Shown: positions 26,307 through 35,938, counted from the stretch's first letter. The stretch: DNA of 64,000 nt from Gammaproteobacteria bacterium (GCA_018666555.1 JABIZD010000021.1:1-64000), one strand, 5' to 3'. A program made the numbers and translations. The notes: generated from the sequence alone by a model not told the origin.

Positions 26307-27388
26307 TTCTGCTCAAGACGATACAACTGCCTTAGTAAATTTCGCCAACTTTCATACTGGCCTTCCAGGCTACCTACCAGCTGAATCAACTGTCCTTCGA
26401 CTCGAGTAATCAGCGGTGACAATTCAGCATCGAATGATTGGACCATTTGGCGCAATTCATCTTCATTATTGCGTCGATCCTGAAACTGCCGATAAACTTT
26501 TAACATCGAATCGTAGCGGGCATCGACCCGAGATCTTTTCTGTCCGGATTTTGCTGCCAGGCGGCGATTATAATCTTCGAATTCAAACGAGTTTTTACGC
26601 CAATAAGCGTAAGGCATCTTCATCCGATTGAAGACAATCTGATACTGCTCATCAACACTATCAATAAACTCATATTCACTGTCCCTGATTCTGAGCACAC
26701 GCTTGTACATGGGGTCATCTCTGGCTGGCAAACCCAGCACCGACCACTGCTCCTTCTGGTCATAGTTAATGTATCGCGAAAAAGTTTCCGGCGAGAGAGC
26801 TTGAGCATAGCGAAGTAAGGCCGCATCGATAAGAGAGGAGCGAATATCAGCACTTTGGTTTTGCAGGCTCAGGGCAAGATCATTTGCCATTCGGATATAT
26901 AGATCCTGAAAAGGGTCCTCTGCGGTGACAATTTCATCAGGATAATCTGCCACATTCGCCTGGTCCTCATAAATCTGATCCAGCCAGATACGCCCGAGGC
27001 TATCGCGACAAAGCAGGTGTACTCGAAGCTGGAATCCATCACTCGAGAGGATCCGTCCCTCCAGGGTCAATTCCGCTGTCGGATCAGATTGGGGAACGAC
27101 TCTGACCGCACCCCAGAATCCACTTTCCTCCAGAGCCTGCTTCAATAAATAAGGGATATAGCGGCTTTCTGCAAAGGCCACTGGTTTCATCATCCTGGCT
27201 GTCAAACCGTCTAGTGATTCTCCCTCAAACACAGAAATACTGAGGTTAAGAGCCTGGCTATCATCTTCTGTTTGCGTCGCTCGATGCAATTCAGCCTTTT
27301 CCACAGAAGAATAAACGCTCGGCGATTCGACCTGACTGGTACAGGATACCAGCAGCAATGCCATGACCAGTATCAACCCAAATCTCAT
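26303..27388 (-). CDS. Putative lipoprotein, unknown function
   Basis: A 361-residue protein with a lipobox: MRFGLILVMALLLVSC, so Cys16 would be lipidated and the protein anchored in a membrane. Start at 27388 is set by GGAGGGGACTC; a longer frame from 27439 would bury the signal. The N-terminal half has alternating strands (ELTLEGRILSSDGFQLRVHL) and the C-terminal 120 residues are Arg- and Glu-rich and probably form a coiled helix (DSMLKVYRQFQDRRNNEDEL). Its ATG overlaps the stop of the upstream gene (ATGA), so they form a coupled pair. No family recognised. Confidence 0.75.
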   Translation of the reverse strand: MRFGLILVMALLLVSCTSQVESPSVYSSVEKAELHRATQTEDDSQALNLSISVFEGESLDGLTARMMKPVAFAESRYIPYLLKQALEESGFWGAVRVVPQSDPTAELTLEGRILSSDGFQLRVHLLCRDSLGRIWLDQIYEDQANVADYPDEIVTAEDPFQDLYIRMANDLALSLQNQSADIRSSLIDAALLRYAQALSPETFSRYINYDQKEQWSVLGLPARDDPMYKRVLRIRDSEYEFIDSVDEQYQIVFNRMKMPYAYWRKNSFEFEDYNRRLAAKSGQKRSRVDARYDSMLKVYRQFQDRRNNEDELRQMVQSFDAELSPLITRVEGQLIQLVGSLEGQYESWRNLLRQLYRLEQN

Positions 27389-28059
27389 GAGTCCCCTCCA
27401 ATGGAACACACTTTCCCCTTTCCGAGGATATACTGACATTCGAATGCACCCTTACCTTTCTCAAAGGGTATAAACACCCGATTAACCGAAAAAGCCTGAC
27501 TGACCCCATCAGAGGCCAGCGTTGTTGATATATTAAGGCGACGACCATCGGCTGATTTCACTATTCTATGCTGTATCGCCAAACCCTCTGGTAAACGAAT
27601 ATCAAAAATCAACTGGTCGTTGCGCCAACCACATCTTTCCCTACCAAGCTCATCTCCGGTAATTTCTGTATTAGCAAACTCACAGGCCAACGAAAAATTA
27701 TCCTCCCGGTCAACCAATATATGATTAACATCCTGGCTGATTTCCAGCACCGTGGTTCGCGTAATGAGTTCCGCGAGTCGACCCAAATTAACGATCCCCC
27801 GTAATTCATCCATCGCCCGTATAGCGCTATCTCTGAACTGTGGATCGCTATTGTTAATCCGGCGCTGATAGTGACTCAGGGTCACTTCGTACAAATAACG
27901 CAATTTATCATTTGGATGCTCACTGTTTTCAAAGTCGAGCTCCCAGAAACCATTAAAATCAGGACGATTGGCTGGCTCTGCATGAGCTGCTATAAAACCA
28001 AACAGGAAAAGCACGAGGCCCGCCGCTACGGAGATTATTTGAATCAATTGTTTTATCAA
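27385..28059 (-). CDS. Exported protein of unknown function, coupled to lipoprotein
   Basis: A 224-residue protein starting TTG at 28059 (AAAAGG upstream) with a hydrophobic signal segment ending AAHA-EP near residue 27. The mature region has a lipocalin-like feel: DFNGFWELDFENS at its start, repeated strands, and several Cys (CEFANTEITGDELGRERCGW; FECQYILGKGKVCS) that may pair. Translation is coupled to the following lipoprotein gene. Divergent from the CoA-transferase gene across 77 bp. Function unknown; a periplasmic partner of the lipoprotein is the natural guess. Confidence 0.7.
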   Translation of the reverse strand: MIKQLIQIISVAAGLVLFLFGFIAAHAEPANRPDFNGFWELDFENSEHPNDKLRYLYEVTLSHYQRRINNSDPQFRDSAIRAMDELRGIVNLGRLAELITRTTVLEISQDVNHILVDREDNFSLACEFANTEITGDELGRERCGWRNDQLIFDIRLPEGLAIQHRIVKSADGRRLNISTTLASDGVSQAFSVNRVFIPFEKGKGAFECQYILGKGKVCSIGGDS

Positions 28060-28136
28060 CTTGCCTTTTGGCCTTTCACTTTTTACTCTTCTAGGATTCT
28101 ACAAAAATTGTTTAGTTCCCATCTGGAGCAGGAAAA

Positions 28137-29321
28137 ATGGAATATCCTCTTAAAGATCTCAAAGTCCTCGATTTTTCACGCGTACTTGCGGGACCATTTG
28201 CAGGTAGGTTACTCTGTGATCTCGGTGCTGATGTCGTTAAAGTCGAACCCCCTGAAGGCGACATTACCCGCTACTGGGGCAGAAGTATTGCAGACATACC
28301 TGGATACTACCACCAGCAAAATGCCGGTAAACGTAATATCTGTGTCGACCTGCGGACAGAAAATGCCCGCCACCTGATCTATGCACTGGTTGAAAAAGCC
28401 GACATTCTTATAGAAAACTACCGACCTGATGTAATGGCACGGCTGAGCCTGGATTATGCAACCTTAAAAGAGATTAATCCTGGGCTAATAATGCTGTCTA
28501 TCAGTGGTTTTGGACATAACGGACCCGAATCAAAAAGAGCCGCTTATGCTCCAGTGATCCACGCCGAAGTTGGACTGATTCACAGAAGCTCTAGGAAAGC
28601 AGCAGCGGATGAGCACTCTTTTCGCGATTTGCCCCTTTCCACCGCCGATACCAATGCTTCCCTGCATGGCCTTATTGGCGTTTTGTCCGCCATCATACTG
28701 CGACAGCAAACTAAGCGCGGCCAGCACATCGATATCTCGATGCTAGATGCCACCATAGCCACTGATGATCAACTCCACTACGACCTTGAAGATTCCTGGA
28801 ACACAGGCCCTATAAGCAATGAAATCTGGACATTACCTTTTGCAACTGTATTGATTTCTTCGGATTTCAGAATCATGTTTCGACTACTATGTGAAAACAA
28901 CCATATAACCGACCCATCATTACCGGAGATGGACCTCGCCGAGAAGATCGCTGCCAGAAGAACGACTGTGAACAGTTTTTTTCAAACCCTGCAAACAGCC
29001 GCCTCCTTTGATTCCATTATGAAGCAAATGAACATGGCCTGGGGTCTGGTCCGCGATCCAGCTGAATTAAGACAACAACCTACTGTACAGGCCCGGGGCA
29101 CCATAATTGATATCGACGACAGAGCAGGGGGCACGAGACCCATTACCCAATCTCCTTACCGATTCTCCGATGCCAAAAGTGGAGTTCGTGGACCTGCCCC
29201 CCACCGTGGCGAACACAACGCTCAAATCATGCAAGAATGGCTATCCTGGAATAGCGATGAAATCAATGCACTACATGATAAGGGCATTCTAGTTCATGAT
29301 CCCCAATGGCAGCACCACTAA
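28137..29321 (+). CDS. CaiB/BaiF family CoA transferase
   Basis: Family III acyl-CoA transferase, 394 aa, moving CoA between carboxylic acids through an aspartyl intermediate. The N-terminal block LKVLDFSRVLAGPFAGRLL and LGADVVKVEPPEGD are hallmark, NAGKRNICVDL follows, and the catalytic Asp is probably in STADTNASLHG near residue 171. CTGGAGCAGGAAAA precedes the ATG. It stands as a single plus-strand gene. It would activate an acid for the acyl-CoA dehydrogenases found elsewhere in the window (inference). Confidence 0.92.
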   Translation: MEYPLKDLKVLDFSRVLAGPFAGRLLCDLGADVVKVEPPEGDITRYWGRSIADIPGYYHQQNAGKRNICVDLRTENARHLIYALVEKADILIENYRPDVMARLSLDYATLKEINPGLIMLSISGFGHNGPESKRAAYAPVIHAEVGLIHRSSRKAAADEHSFRDLPLSTADTNASLHGLIGVLSAIILRQQTKRGQHIDISMLDATIATDDQLHYDLEDSWNTGPISNEIWTLPFATVLISSDFRIMFRLLCENNHITDPSLPEMDLAEKIAARRTTVNSFFQTLQTAASFDSIMKQMNMAWGLVRDPAELRQQPTVQARGTIIDIDDRAGGTRPITQSPYRFSDAKSGVRGPAPHRGEHNAQIMQEWLSWNSDEINALHDKGILVHDPQWQHH

Positions 29322-29345
29322 TCAGACACTGTGTTCTGAGCCATT

Positions 29346-30473
29346 TCAGCCATGCGGAGTCACCAGGAATTTTTCTCCTGTGGCCTGCCGTGCGTAAATC
29401 TCGATGCTCTCTCTAGCCAGCATTTGCGGCAATGATACGGATTGAGTGTAATGACTCGCGAAAGTTGTGGTGATTTCATCTGCCACTCGCTGTCGTAATG
29501 ATTCAGCTGCTACCGGTCCAATTTTCTGCAGGAATGGAGTCAATAACCAGCCACCTAAGCCCCATGCCATACCAAAGCTTCTGTTAAAGGTTGTTGGAGA
29601 GCGATCTAGCCCACCATAAATATAAAGCTGCTTGTGCTGAGTCGATCCGTAGCGAGAGAACTCTCCCATTTTAGCCGCCTGAGCCGCCTCCATTGCGGTT
29701 AATACCTGACCGGCCAGCTTACCCCCACCAGTGGCATCAAAGCCGATGGTGGCATTGGTCTCTGTCAACGCAAGGATCAATGATTCCATGAAGCCATCTT
29801 CACTGGAGTCCAGTACATGCTGGGCACCGAGTGATTTCAGTAATTCAACACTGTCTGCTTTTCGGACGACATTGACTAACGGTACCTGGTCCTTCAAACA
29901 GATTTTTACCAGCATCTGCCCCAGATTCGATGCAGCGGCTGTATGCAGTAATGCGCTATGGCCTTCGTCCTTCATGGTCGCAACCATACCCAGGGCCGTC
30001 AGCGGATTGACAAAACAGGATGCTCCCTGGCTGGCTGATACACCTTCATTCATAACCAGACACTGGTTGGCTTTTAATACCCTATACTCGGAATACATAG
30101 CACCGCCCAGGATAGCAACTGTCTTACCCTTCAAATTCTGGGCTGCTTCCGACGCACCTGCTGCAATGACCTGACCTGCACCTTCATTACCCGCAGGCAG
30201 GGACTGATCAGCCCTTGCACCAATCTGTCTCAACAAGCCTTCTGGTACGGGCGCTGTAACCACTGGAAGCGCTGCAGTGCCAGAAAAAGTTGCTTGCGCT
30301 AAATCTGCTGGACCAAATAACAAGCCCAGGTCAGAGGGGTTAATAGGTGAGGCTTCTACCTTGACAAGCACCTCATTTTCACCGGGCTCGGGAAACTGTA
30401 CTTCCTCTAGACTCAAGGTAAGCAGACCTTCTCCTGAAATTTTTGTTCTAAGTTGTAAACCTGTTTCCGACAT
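29346..30473 (-). CDS. Zinc-independent MDR-family NAD(P)H oxidoreductase
   Basis: Medium-chain dehydrogenase/reductase, 375 aa, quinone-oxidoreductase-like. The GroES-like N-terminus (PGENEVLVKVEASPINPSDLG) lacks the Cys/His zinc ligands of alcohol dehydrogenases. The Rossmann segment HTAAASNLGQMLVKIC is the AxxGxxG-like nucleotide site, followed by VNVVRKADSVELLKSLGAQ. A reductase of enones or quinones is likely. Its upstream region carries a 26-bp direct repeat with TATACT in each copy. It follows ppnN by 143 bp on the same strand. Confidence 0.85.
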   Translation of the reverse strand: MSETGLQLRTKISGEGLLTLSLEEVQFPEPGENEVLVKVEASPINPSDLGLLFGPADLAQATFSGTAALPVVTAPVPEGLLRQIGARADQSLPAGNEGAGQVIAAGASEAAQNLKGKTVAILGGAMYSEYRVLKANQCLVMNEGVSASQGASCFVNPLTALGMVATMKDEGHSALLHTAAASNLGQMLVKICLKDQVPLVNVVRKADSVELLKSLGAQHVLDSSEDGFMESLILALTETNATIGFDATGGGKLAGQVLTAMEAAQAAKMGEFSRYGSTQHKQLYIYGGLDRSPTTFNRSFGMAWGLGGWLLTPFLQKIGPVAAESLRQRVADEITTTFASHYTQSVSLPQMLARESIEIYARQATGEKFLVTPHG

Positions 30474-30549
30474 ACTACGTTTCTCCTTTGCCAGTAAATT
30501 CTATATGCGCCCGTAGTTTGCTACTCCAAGCTCCTTCCTGTCTAGCATC

Positions 30550-30601
30550 TTTATAGAATAAGTATAGTTCAGGCCTTTATGGAAAAAGTATAGTTCGGGC
30601 C
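30550..30601. repeat. Two 26-bp tandem repeats upstream of MDR gene
   Basis: Two adjacent 26-bp units begin TTTATAGAATAAGTATAG and TTTATGGAAAAAGTATAG; they differ at a few positions. On the minus strand each contains CTATACTT, close to a -10 element, so the duplication may have doubled a promoter or binding site for the oxidoreductase at 29346. Confidence 0.8.
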
Positions 30602-30616
30602 CTTCTGCTTTAATCA

Positions 30617-31969
30617 TCAGGCCACAATTTCGTAGCAGGCGTGATAATCTGACAATGGTAGCCGCATACGCTGCTGATCGATAAAACTAACCAACATGTG
30701 ATCTATCATTTGCAATAGTTGCGGATCTCCGTGCAGCTGGAAGGGGCCTTTTTCTTCTATAGTGAGAATACCCTGTTCCTTGATATTACCGGCAACAATG
30801 CCTGAAAATGCTCGCCTGAGATTAGCAACCAGAACCGCCGCTGGCTGATCGAGGCTTAAATCCAGTGCTGCCAGATTCTCGTGAGAGGGTACAAACGGTG
30901 TCTGCATATCTTCTGGAATTTTGAGTAACCAGTTATAGTAATAGGCATCATCTTGCGCCTTGCGATATTTCCTCACTTTTCTAATCCCTTTCAAAATGAG
31001 ATTCGCAACCCGGGCGGGCTCACCAATAATAATCTGATAATAGTTGCGTACCGATTTACCCAGAGTTGCAGTTAGAAACGTATCAATCTGCTGGAAATAA
31101 TCCCGCGCCGTCTCTGGCCCGGCAAATACCAACGGGAAGGGCATACCCTGATTATCAGGATGCAGCAAAATCCCAATCAGATACAAGATCTCTTCAACGG
31201 TACCAGCACCTCCGGGAAAGACAACGATTGCATGACCCACCCGGACAAACGCCTCAAGACGCTTTTCTATATCCGGCATGATAACCAGTTCATTAATAAT
31301 TGGATTGGGTGGTTCAGCGGCAATAATCCCGGGCTCTGAAATTCCCAAATATCGGCCCGTCTTATTGCGCTGCTTTGCATGGCCAATCGCGGCCCCTTTC
31401 ATAGGGCCTTTCATGGCCCCGTCTCCGCATCCTGTACAGATATCAAGGCCTCGAAGGCCTAACTCGTAACCCACCTCCTTGGTGTATTCATATTCGCTGC
31501 GCAATATACTGTGGCCTCCCCAGCAGACTACCATTTTAGGAGCTGAATCCGTCTTCAGGACATCTGCATTTCTTAAAATATCAAATACGGCATTAGTGAC
31601 CGATTCACCCGCCTCTGCCGGAATTGCCAGGTGCGAATTAACATATAAAATATCCCTGAGGACTGAAAACAGTAATTGCCGGATCCCATTTAGTATTCTG
31701 CCCTCGACAAAGGCCGTAGCAGGCGCATCAATTAATTCAATGGTAATGCCCCGGTCCTGTTGAAGCAGTTTGATATCAAAGGACTGAAAATTTTCCAGCA
31801 GCTGACGTGCATCATCCGTCTGCGCACCACTATTTAATACCGCCAATGAACAATTTCGATAGAGGTGATAAAGGCCTCCTAAAGAGGTATCCAGCAACTG
31901 ACTGACTTCACGCTTAGAAAGGACTTCCAACTGCCCCCTGGGGCTTAATTTAATATTAACAAATTCCAT
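30617..31969 (-). CDS. ppnN: Nucleotide 5'-monophosphate nucleosidase PpnN
   Basis: Cytosolic enzyme that cleaves the N-glycosidic bond of purine and pyrimidine monophosphates to base and ribose 5-phosphate; in E. coli (YgdH) it is (p)ppGpp-controlled. The 450-aa length matches the E. coli protein. The central Rossmann/LOG domain shows the signature FPGGAGTVEEI near residue 250 and the nucleotide segment GCGDGAMKGPMKGAAIGH. N- and C-terminal extensions, absent from short LOG proteins, identify the PpnN subgroup. A weak ribosome site (GAGAGGTAGCA) precedes the ATG. Confidence 0.9.
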   Translation of the reverse strand: MEFVNIKLSPRGQLEVLSKREVSQLLDTSLGGLYHLYRNCSLAVLNSGAQTDDARQLLENFQSFDIKLLQQDRGITIELIDAPATAFVEGRILNGIRQLLFSVLRDILYVNSHLAIPAEAGESVTNAVFDILRNADVLKTDSAPKMVVCWGGHSILRSEYEYTKEVGYELGLRGLDICTGCGDGAMKGPMKGAAIGHAKQRNKTGRYLGISEPGIIAAEPPNPIINELVIMPDIEKRLEAFVRVGHAIVVFPGGAGTVEEILYLIGILLHPDNQGMPFPLVFAGPETARDYFQQIDTFLTATLGKSVRNYYQIIIGEPARVANLILKGIRKVRKYRKAQDDAYYYNWLLKIPEDMQTPFVPSHENLAALDLSLDQPAAVLVANLRRAFSGIVAGNIKEQGILTIEEKGPFQLHGDPQLLQMIDHMLVSFIDQQRMRLPLSDYHACYEIVA

Positions 31970-32013
31970 TGCTACCTCTCTGCCGAGGGTGGATTATGGT
32001 ACTAAGTGATGGT

Positions 32014-33675
32014 CTACTTTTCATAGATTAGCTGACCGCCAACAATTGTTTTCAAGACTGTGGTCGTTAAAATCTGCTGCTCTGCGATTTTCAAGATGTC
32101 TCGGTCTAACACAACAAAGTCAGCCACTTTGCCTGGTTCAAGACTACCCTTGAATCCTTCCTCAAATGCACCATAAGCGGCATCAGAGGTATAACTGCGC
32201 AACGCTTCAAAGCGGGTCAACCGCTGGCCGGGTTCGTAACCAGCATCCGGCGTACCCGCCAATGTTTTCCGACTCACCAAAGCATAAAAAGAAGCGATAG
32301 CATTAACCGGTTCGACTGGAGCATCGGTACCATTAATCAGGACGGCTCCGCTATCGATCAACGCCCTCCATACATAAGCTCCCTGCTCTATCCTCTGCTG
32401 GCCCAATCGCTTGATAGCCCAGGGTCTATCCGAGCTAAGATGGATACCCTGCATAGAGGCTATCACTCCAAGCTGTCCAAACCGCGGGATATCAATTGGG
32501 TCAATATGTTGCGCGTGCTCAATTCTAAAGCGGACACCACGATCCCTGCCATCAAATAATTCATCAAATACATCAAGGACTTCACGGTTAGCCCGGTCAC
32601 CGATGGCATGTATTCCTACCTGGAACCCATTTTGGTATCCCAGGTGACTGATATCAGCCATATCCTCCACAGGCATGGTAGGTAGCCCGACATGCCCGAT
32701 GCGATCTGAATAAGGCGCTAATAACCAGGCACCCCTTGAGCCAAGTGCACCATCTGCGACAAGCTTAATGGCTCTAATCGTCAACCGATTGTCACCAAGA
32801 CCTATTTCTGGCCCTCTATCCATCCATTTGGATAACAATTCATCATCACCGCCCGAGAGCATGACATAGATACGACTGGTCAGCCGACCCTCAGCTAAAA
32901 ACTGCTTATACAAATCGATCGTCTGCTGTCCTGTGCCGGCATCCTGGAAACTGGTTACACCCTGTTCAGCCAGGTTTTGAAGTGCCAGCATCAGTGCCTG
33001 CTGCCTTTGTGACGCGGACGGTTCAGGAATGATTTTACTCACCAGACGCTGTGCTCGTTCATTGAGTACCCCGGTTGCGCGACCCTGAGCGTCTCGTATG
33101 ATCTCACCATCACCACTGAATCGAGTTGCGTCCTCAATTCCAGCCAGAGCCAGCGCTTTATCATTGACAAAAGCAGCATGCCCGCTGGCGTGAACGAGAA
33201 AGACCGGATTCTCAGAGGAAACCTCATTTAAGGTTCGGTTAGTCTGAAAACCTTCGATCATCTCAATAGGCGCTGGCGTCCATTTGCTCTGATGCCAGCC
33301 TCGCCCCAGAATCCACTCCCCAGGCTCGGCTGAATCAACAGCCCTGGCTACGCTGCCTACCAGTTCATCAAGGTTTTTAACCGTCGTCAGATCTAAACGT
33401 AATTTAGAAAACCCGAGCGACATGAGGTGCCCGTGGCTTTCAATAAATCCTGGAATGACGGTTGCACCTGCCAGATCAACATTAGATTCAACCTGGCAAC
33501 TCTCCACGGCAACTATTCGATCACCCCTCACACACACGGAGGAGTTAACCGTGTTGCTTGAATCTAGGGTATAGACAGTCCCGCTAGAATACAGCGTATC
33601 TGCAAACACCGAGGTCACCGACAAACCTAGAACAAACAAGCCGGGCCATCTGCTGGCGTTGAAAAGTCTTATCAC
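32014..33675 (-). CDS. Exported YtcJ-like amidohydrolase
   Basis: Metal-dependent amidohydrolase of the amidohydrolase-3/YtcJ group, about 553 aa. The signal peptide ends SVFA-DT. The first metal motif is HGH in FIESHGHLMSLG; later come a lysine/glutamate-rich barrel strand, VGIHAIGDRANREVLD and RIEHAQHID, and the final Asp in INGTDAPVEPV. Start: GTG at 33675 has AAGGAA seven bases upstream and places a normal signal peptide at the N-terminus; an in-frame ATG at 33708 would add eleven residues ahead of it. Substrates of this group are poorly known. It sits between PhyH (77 bp) and ppnN (44 bp) in a minus-strand run. Confidence 0.88.
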   Translation of the reverse strand: MIRLFNASRWPGLFVLGLSVTSVFADTLYSSGTVYTLDSSNTVNSSVCVRGDRIVAVESCQVESNVDLAGATVIPGFIESHGHLMSLGFSKLRLDLTTVKNLDELVGSVARAVDSAEPGEWILGRGWHQSKWTPAPIEMIEGFQTNRTLNEVSSENPVFLVHASGHAAFVNDKALALAGIEDATRFSGDGEIIRDAQGRATGVLNERAQRLVSKIIPEPSASQRQQALMLALQNLAEQGVTSFQDAGTGQQTIDLYKQFLAEGRLTSRIYVMLSGGDDELLSKWMDRGPEIGLGDNRLTIRAIKLVADGALGSRGAWLLAPYSDRIGHVGLPTMPVEDMADISHLGYQNGFQVGIHAIGDRANREVLDVFDELFDGRDRGVRFRIEHAQHIDPIDIPRFGQLGVIASMQGIHLSSDRPWAIKRLGQQRIEQGAYVWRALIDSGAVLINGTDAPVEPVNAIASFYALVSRKTLAGTPDAGYEPGQRLTRFEALRSYTSDAAYGAFEEGFKGSLEPGKVADFVVLDRDILKIAEQQILTTTVLKTIVGGQLIYEK

Positions 33676-33785
33676 TATAAGTTCCTTAATATGACAAATG
33701 AATTGCATTAGAAGTATCTAAAAATTAACTCGCAAGTGAGCGCCACCCATCGATAGACATGGTCGTAAGGCCGGCCCCAATATTA

Positions 33786-34988
33786 TTATTTTACTACTAC
33801 CTTCTCGGCTTTGTGCGCCAATTTTCTTACCAGTTTAACCGTAAAATTCTGGTCTAATTTTTCTGCAGGAGAATCCATCGACAACTCGCCCACGCGAATA
33901 TAACTTCCTTCATCCAGTGCGGTACGAAATTGCTTTAAGGCTCCCCAATGGTCATTGACTCGACCCGAGGCACCGAGCCCAAAACCTTCTACCGTGGCAC
34001 CATAAGTCAGCGCTTGCATACCCATGCGATGCAGCAACTTCGGACTTGCAGCGCTGAGTACTTCCGGGTGTACCGATATAATCCAATTTTCCTGCTGCCT
34101 CATCCAGGACTTAACATTACTCATGGTTGCCACAAAGCGTTGACTGGCTGAACGATTGACACCCGTACCATGCAACAGGCGCCCATCAAACAACATAATA
34201 GTACCCGCGGCTGCTTCCAGATTAATCGCCGGCGGTAGTTCACCAATGGCGCCGCCTGAGCCTGCCTCGGCCATCACCCGGTGGCTTGCCGGTATCACCA
34301 GTGTACCGCCATTTTGGTCATCTATGTCCTGAGGAATAAACATGGTGTTGACCAGAGCGGGGGCCTCAAGGGTCTGCCACGGCAGCAAAGGCCCCTGGTC
34401 GATATGCAGACCCTGAGGATACCCTCCTGGATCAGCACCATTAGCAAGAAAGCTATGGCATATCCAGCCTGGACCCAGGGTTTCATTCAGGAGCTGTTCA
34501 ATTAACGGCCCAGCCTGCACCCCATCAGGATGCTGCTCAATACAAAGCGCAAAGCAGGCCCCCTTGTTAACCAGAGAATTAATATACTGACCAGACGGAG
34601 TCTGTTGCTGTACACCCGCCCGCCTTTCAGCTGCCGCCTGGTCCATCAGCCGGTCAAGAAAGACCTTACACTGTTTACTGGACAAGCCATCTCGTATAAG
34701 GCAGTACCCCCATTCAAACAGGTCGGTACGCAAACGATTGATATCCCGGGTTGGCTGCGGTAAATCAATTTTTTCCCAATACTCGTGTTTACGGCCAACC
34801 GTGGTTTGCCAATAATCTCCCTTGGCCTGGCTAAGCGGCTTCCTGATATCTGGCGGGATCAGCCAGGGGTTATTTTTGAACATAGACCGAAATGGTTCTC
34901 TCGAATCCAGAAATTCGCTGTAAATACCGCTGTCAGCCGATGAATGCTGTTTTATATGTGCCAGTGTAAATTCAACAGGTACAGGCAT
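33786..34988 (-). CDS. Phytanoyl-CoA dioxygenase family protein
   Basis: Fe(II)/2-oxoglutarate dioxygenase of the PhyH type, 400 aa, longer than the copy at 16699. HIDQGP supplies the H-x-D pair, GRLLHGTG the distal His, and SASQRFVATM the Arg that binds 2-oxoglutarate. GGAGGGAGATAG before the ATG is a strong ribosome site. It is 43 bp behind the CoA-binding protein gene, so it may share the transcript that starts at the rhodanese gene. The target may be a CoA ester or a free secondary metabolite; nothing decides. Confidence 0.88.
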   Translation of the reverse strand: MPVPVEFTLAHIKQHSSADSGIYSEFLDSREPFRSMFKNNPWLIPPDIRKPLSQAKGDYWQTTVGRKHEYWEKIDLPQPTRDINRLRTDLFEWGYCLIRDGLSSKQCKVFLDRLMDQAAAERRAGVQQQTPSGQYINSLVNKGACFALCIEQHPDGVQAGPLIEQLLNETLGPGWICHSFLANGADPGGYPQGLHIDQGPLLPWQTLEAPALVNTMFIPQDIDDQNGGTLVIPASHRVMAEAGSGGAIGELPPAINLEAAAGTIMLFDGRLLHGTGVNRSASQRFVATMSNVKSWMRQQENWIISVHPEVLSAASPKLLHRMGMQALTYGATVEGFGLGASGRVNDHWGALKQFRTALDEGSYIRVGELSMDSPAEKLDQNFTVKLVRKLAHKAEKVVVK

Positions 34989-35031
34989 CTATCTCCCTCC
35001 AAATTGATTTCATTACCCTCATTATTTTTAT

Positions 35032-35457
35032 CTATAGTAACCCTGTTCTGTGTAATCGAGCATGTTCGATTTTTGTACACTTGTTTTCTACCACCATGAT
35101 ACCTGCACCTTCTAATGACGCTCGCGCCTGCGCATTGTAAATCCCCAGTTGCATCCAGAAAACGGTCGGCTGCTTCGCCTTGGTTTCCTCGACAAACAAG
35201 CCTATACGATCACTTCGCTGAAAAATATTGATGACATCTATGGGTTCAACAATCGCGCCGATTGACGGATAACACGGATACCCAAGGATTTCCTGATAAT
35301 CCGGGTTAACAGGATAAATGTCATAGTACTCAGCAAGATATTTACCGACCCCATGACTGGGCTTGGTAGGATCAGCCGACATACCTACGACTGCCACGCT
35401 TCTGGTTTTTCGGAATACATCTACTATATCCAGATCATTCCCTGGCTCGAGGTTCAT
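35032..35457 (-). CDS. CoA-binding domain protein (YccU-like)
   Basis: Single Rossmann-like CoA-binding domain, 141 aa. SVAVVGMSADPTKPSHGVGKYL near residue 18-39 is the diagnostic loop, with VNPDYQEILGYPCYPSI and VVENKCTKIEH further on; the last includes the family's conserved Cys. Function of this family is unsettled, with suggested roles in CoA sensing or protection by CoA-disulfide chemistry. GAGGGGG precedes the ATG. It follows the rhodanese gene by 52 bp. Confidence 0.88.
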   Translation of the reverse strand: MNLEPGNDLDIVDVFRKTRSVAVVGMSADPTKPSHGVGKYLAEYYDIYPVNPDYQEILGYPCYPSIGAIVEPIDVINIFQRSDRIGLFVEETKAKQPTVFWMQLGIYNAQARASLEGAGIMVVENKCTKIEHARLHRTGLL

Positions 35458-35509
35458 CGGTTACGCCCCCTCATTACTGTTTTTCTCGCAGTAACTGATC
35501 TTTGACGGT

Positions 35510-35938
35510 CTATTCTGGTTTTGGTCTTCGAATCCAGCGGCTAGTCTGGCTGACATCTTCAACTTCCAGATCTTCTTTCTGCCATCCGGAAAATCCTGCT
35601 TCCAGATGAGCGACATTTTCAAAACCCATCTCCTGCAGGGATTTAACGGCCAGAACGCTGCGCCCACCACCGGCACAAAAAACCACGGTCCTGCGATCCT
35701 GTTGAAAGTAATCTCGATAATAGGGACTGGCAGGGCTGGCCCAAAACTCCATCATTCCGCGAGCGCAATGAATCGCGCCAGGGATCGTGCCAAGATCAAC
35801 CTGTTCCTGGATTTCCCTGATATCCAAAAGCAGTAAATTGTTGTTATCTGCCATTTCCTTTTTTAATTCAGCGACACTCAAATTCTCTATATTAGCTTTG
35901 AGCCTTTCTGTCTCCTCGAAAATGTTTTGAATAGCCAT
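35510..35938 (-). CDS. Single-domain rhodanese-like sulfurtransferase
   Basis: Rhodanese domain, 142 aa, with LLLLDIREIQEQVDLGTIPG and the active loop FCAGGGRS, whose Cys would carry the persulfide. The loop holds Gly-Gly-Gly before Arg, a size usual for sulfurtransferases rather than Cdc25-like phosphatases. An N-terminal helical extension of about 20 residues precedes the domain. AAGGAGAGGGT before the ATG is strong. It is first in a minus-strand run (CoA-binding protein, PhyH, amidohydrolase) and divergent from the luciferase-like gene. Confidence 0.9.
   Translation of the reverse strand: MAIQNIFEETERLKANIENLSVAELKKEMADNNNLLLLDIREIQEQVDLGTIPGAIHCARGMMEFWASPASPYYRDYFQQDRRTVVFCAGGGRSVLAVKSLQEMGFENVAHLEAGFSGWQKEDLEVEDVSQTSRWIRRPKPE

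Noticed and set aside
35510-35938. Possible second selenoprotein (rhodanese)
   Set aside because: The active loop reads FCAGGGRS with an ordinary Cys, and no in-frame TGA occurs before the natural stop.
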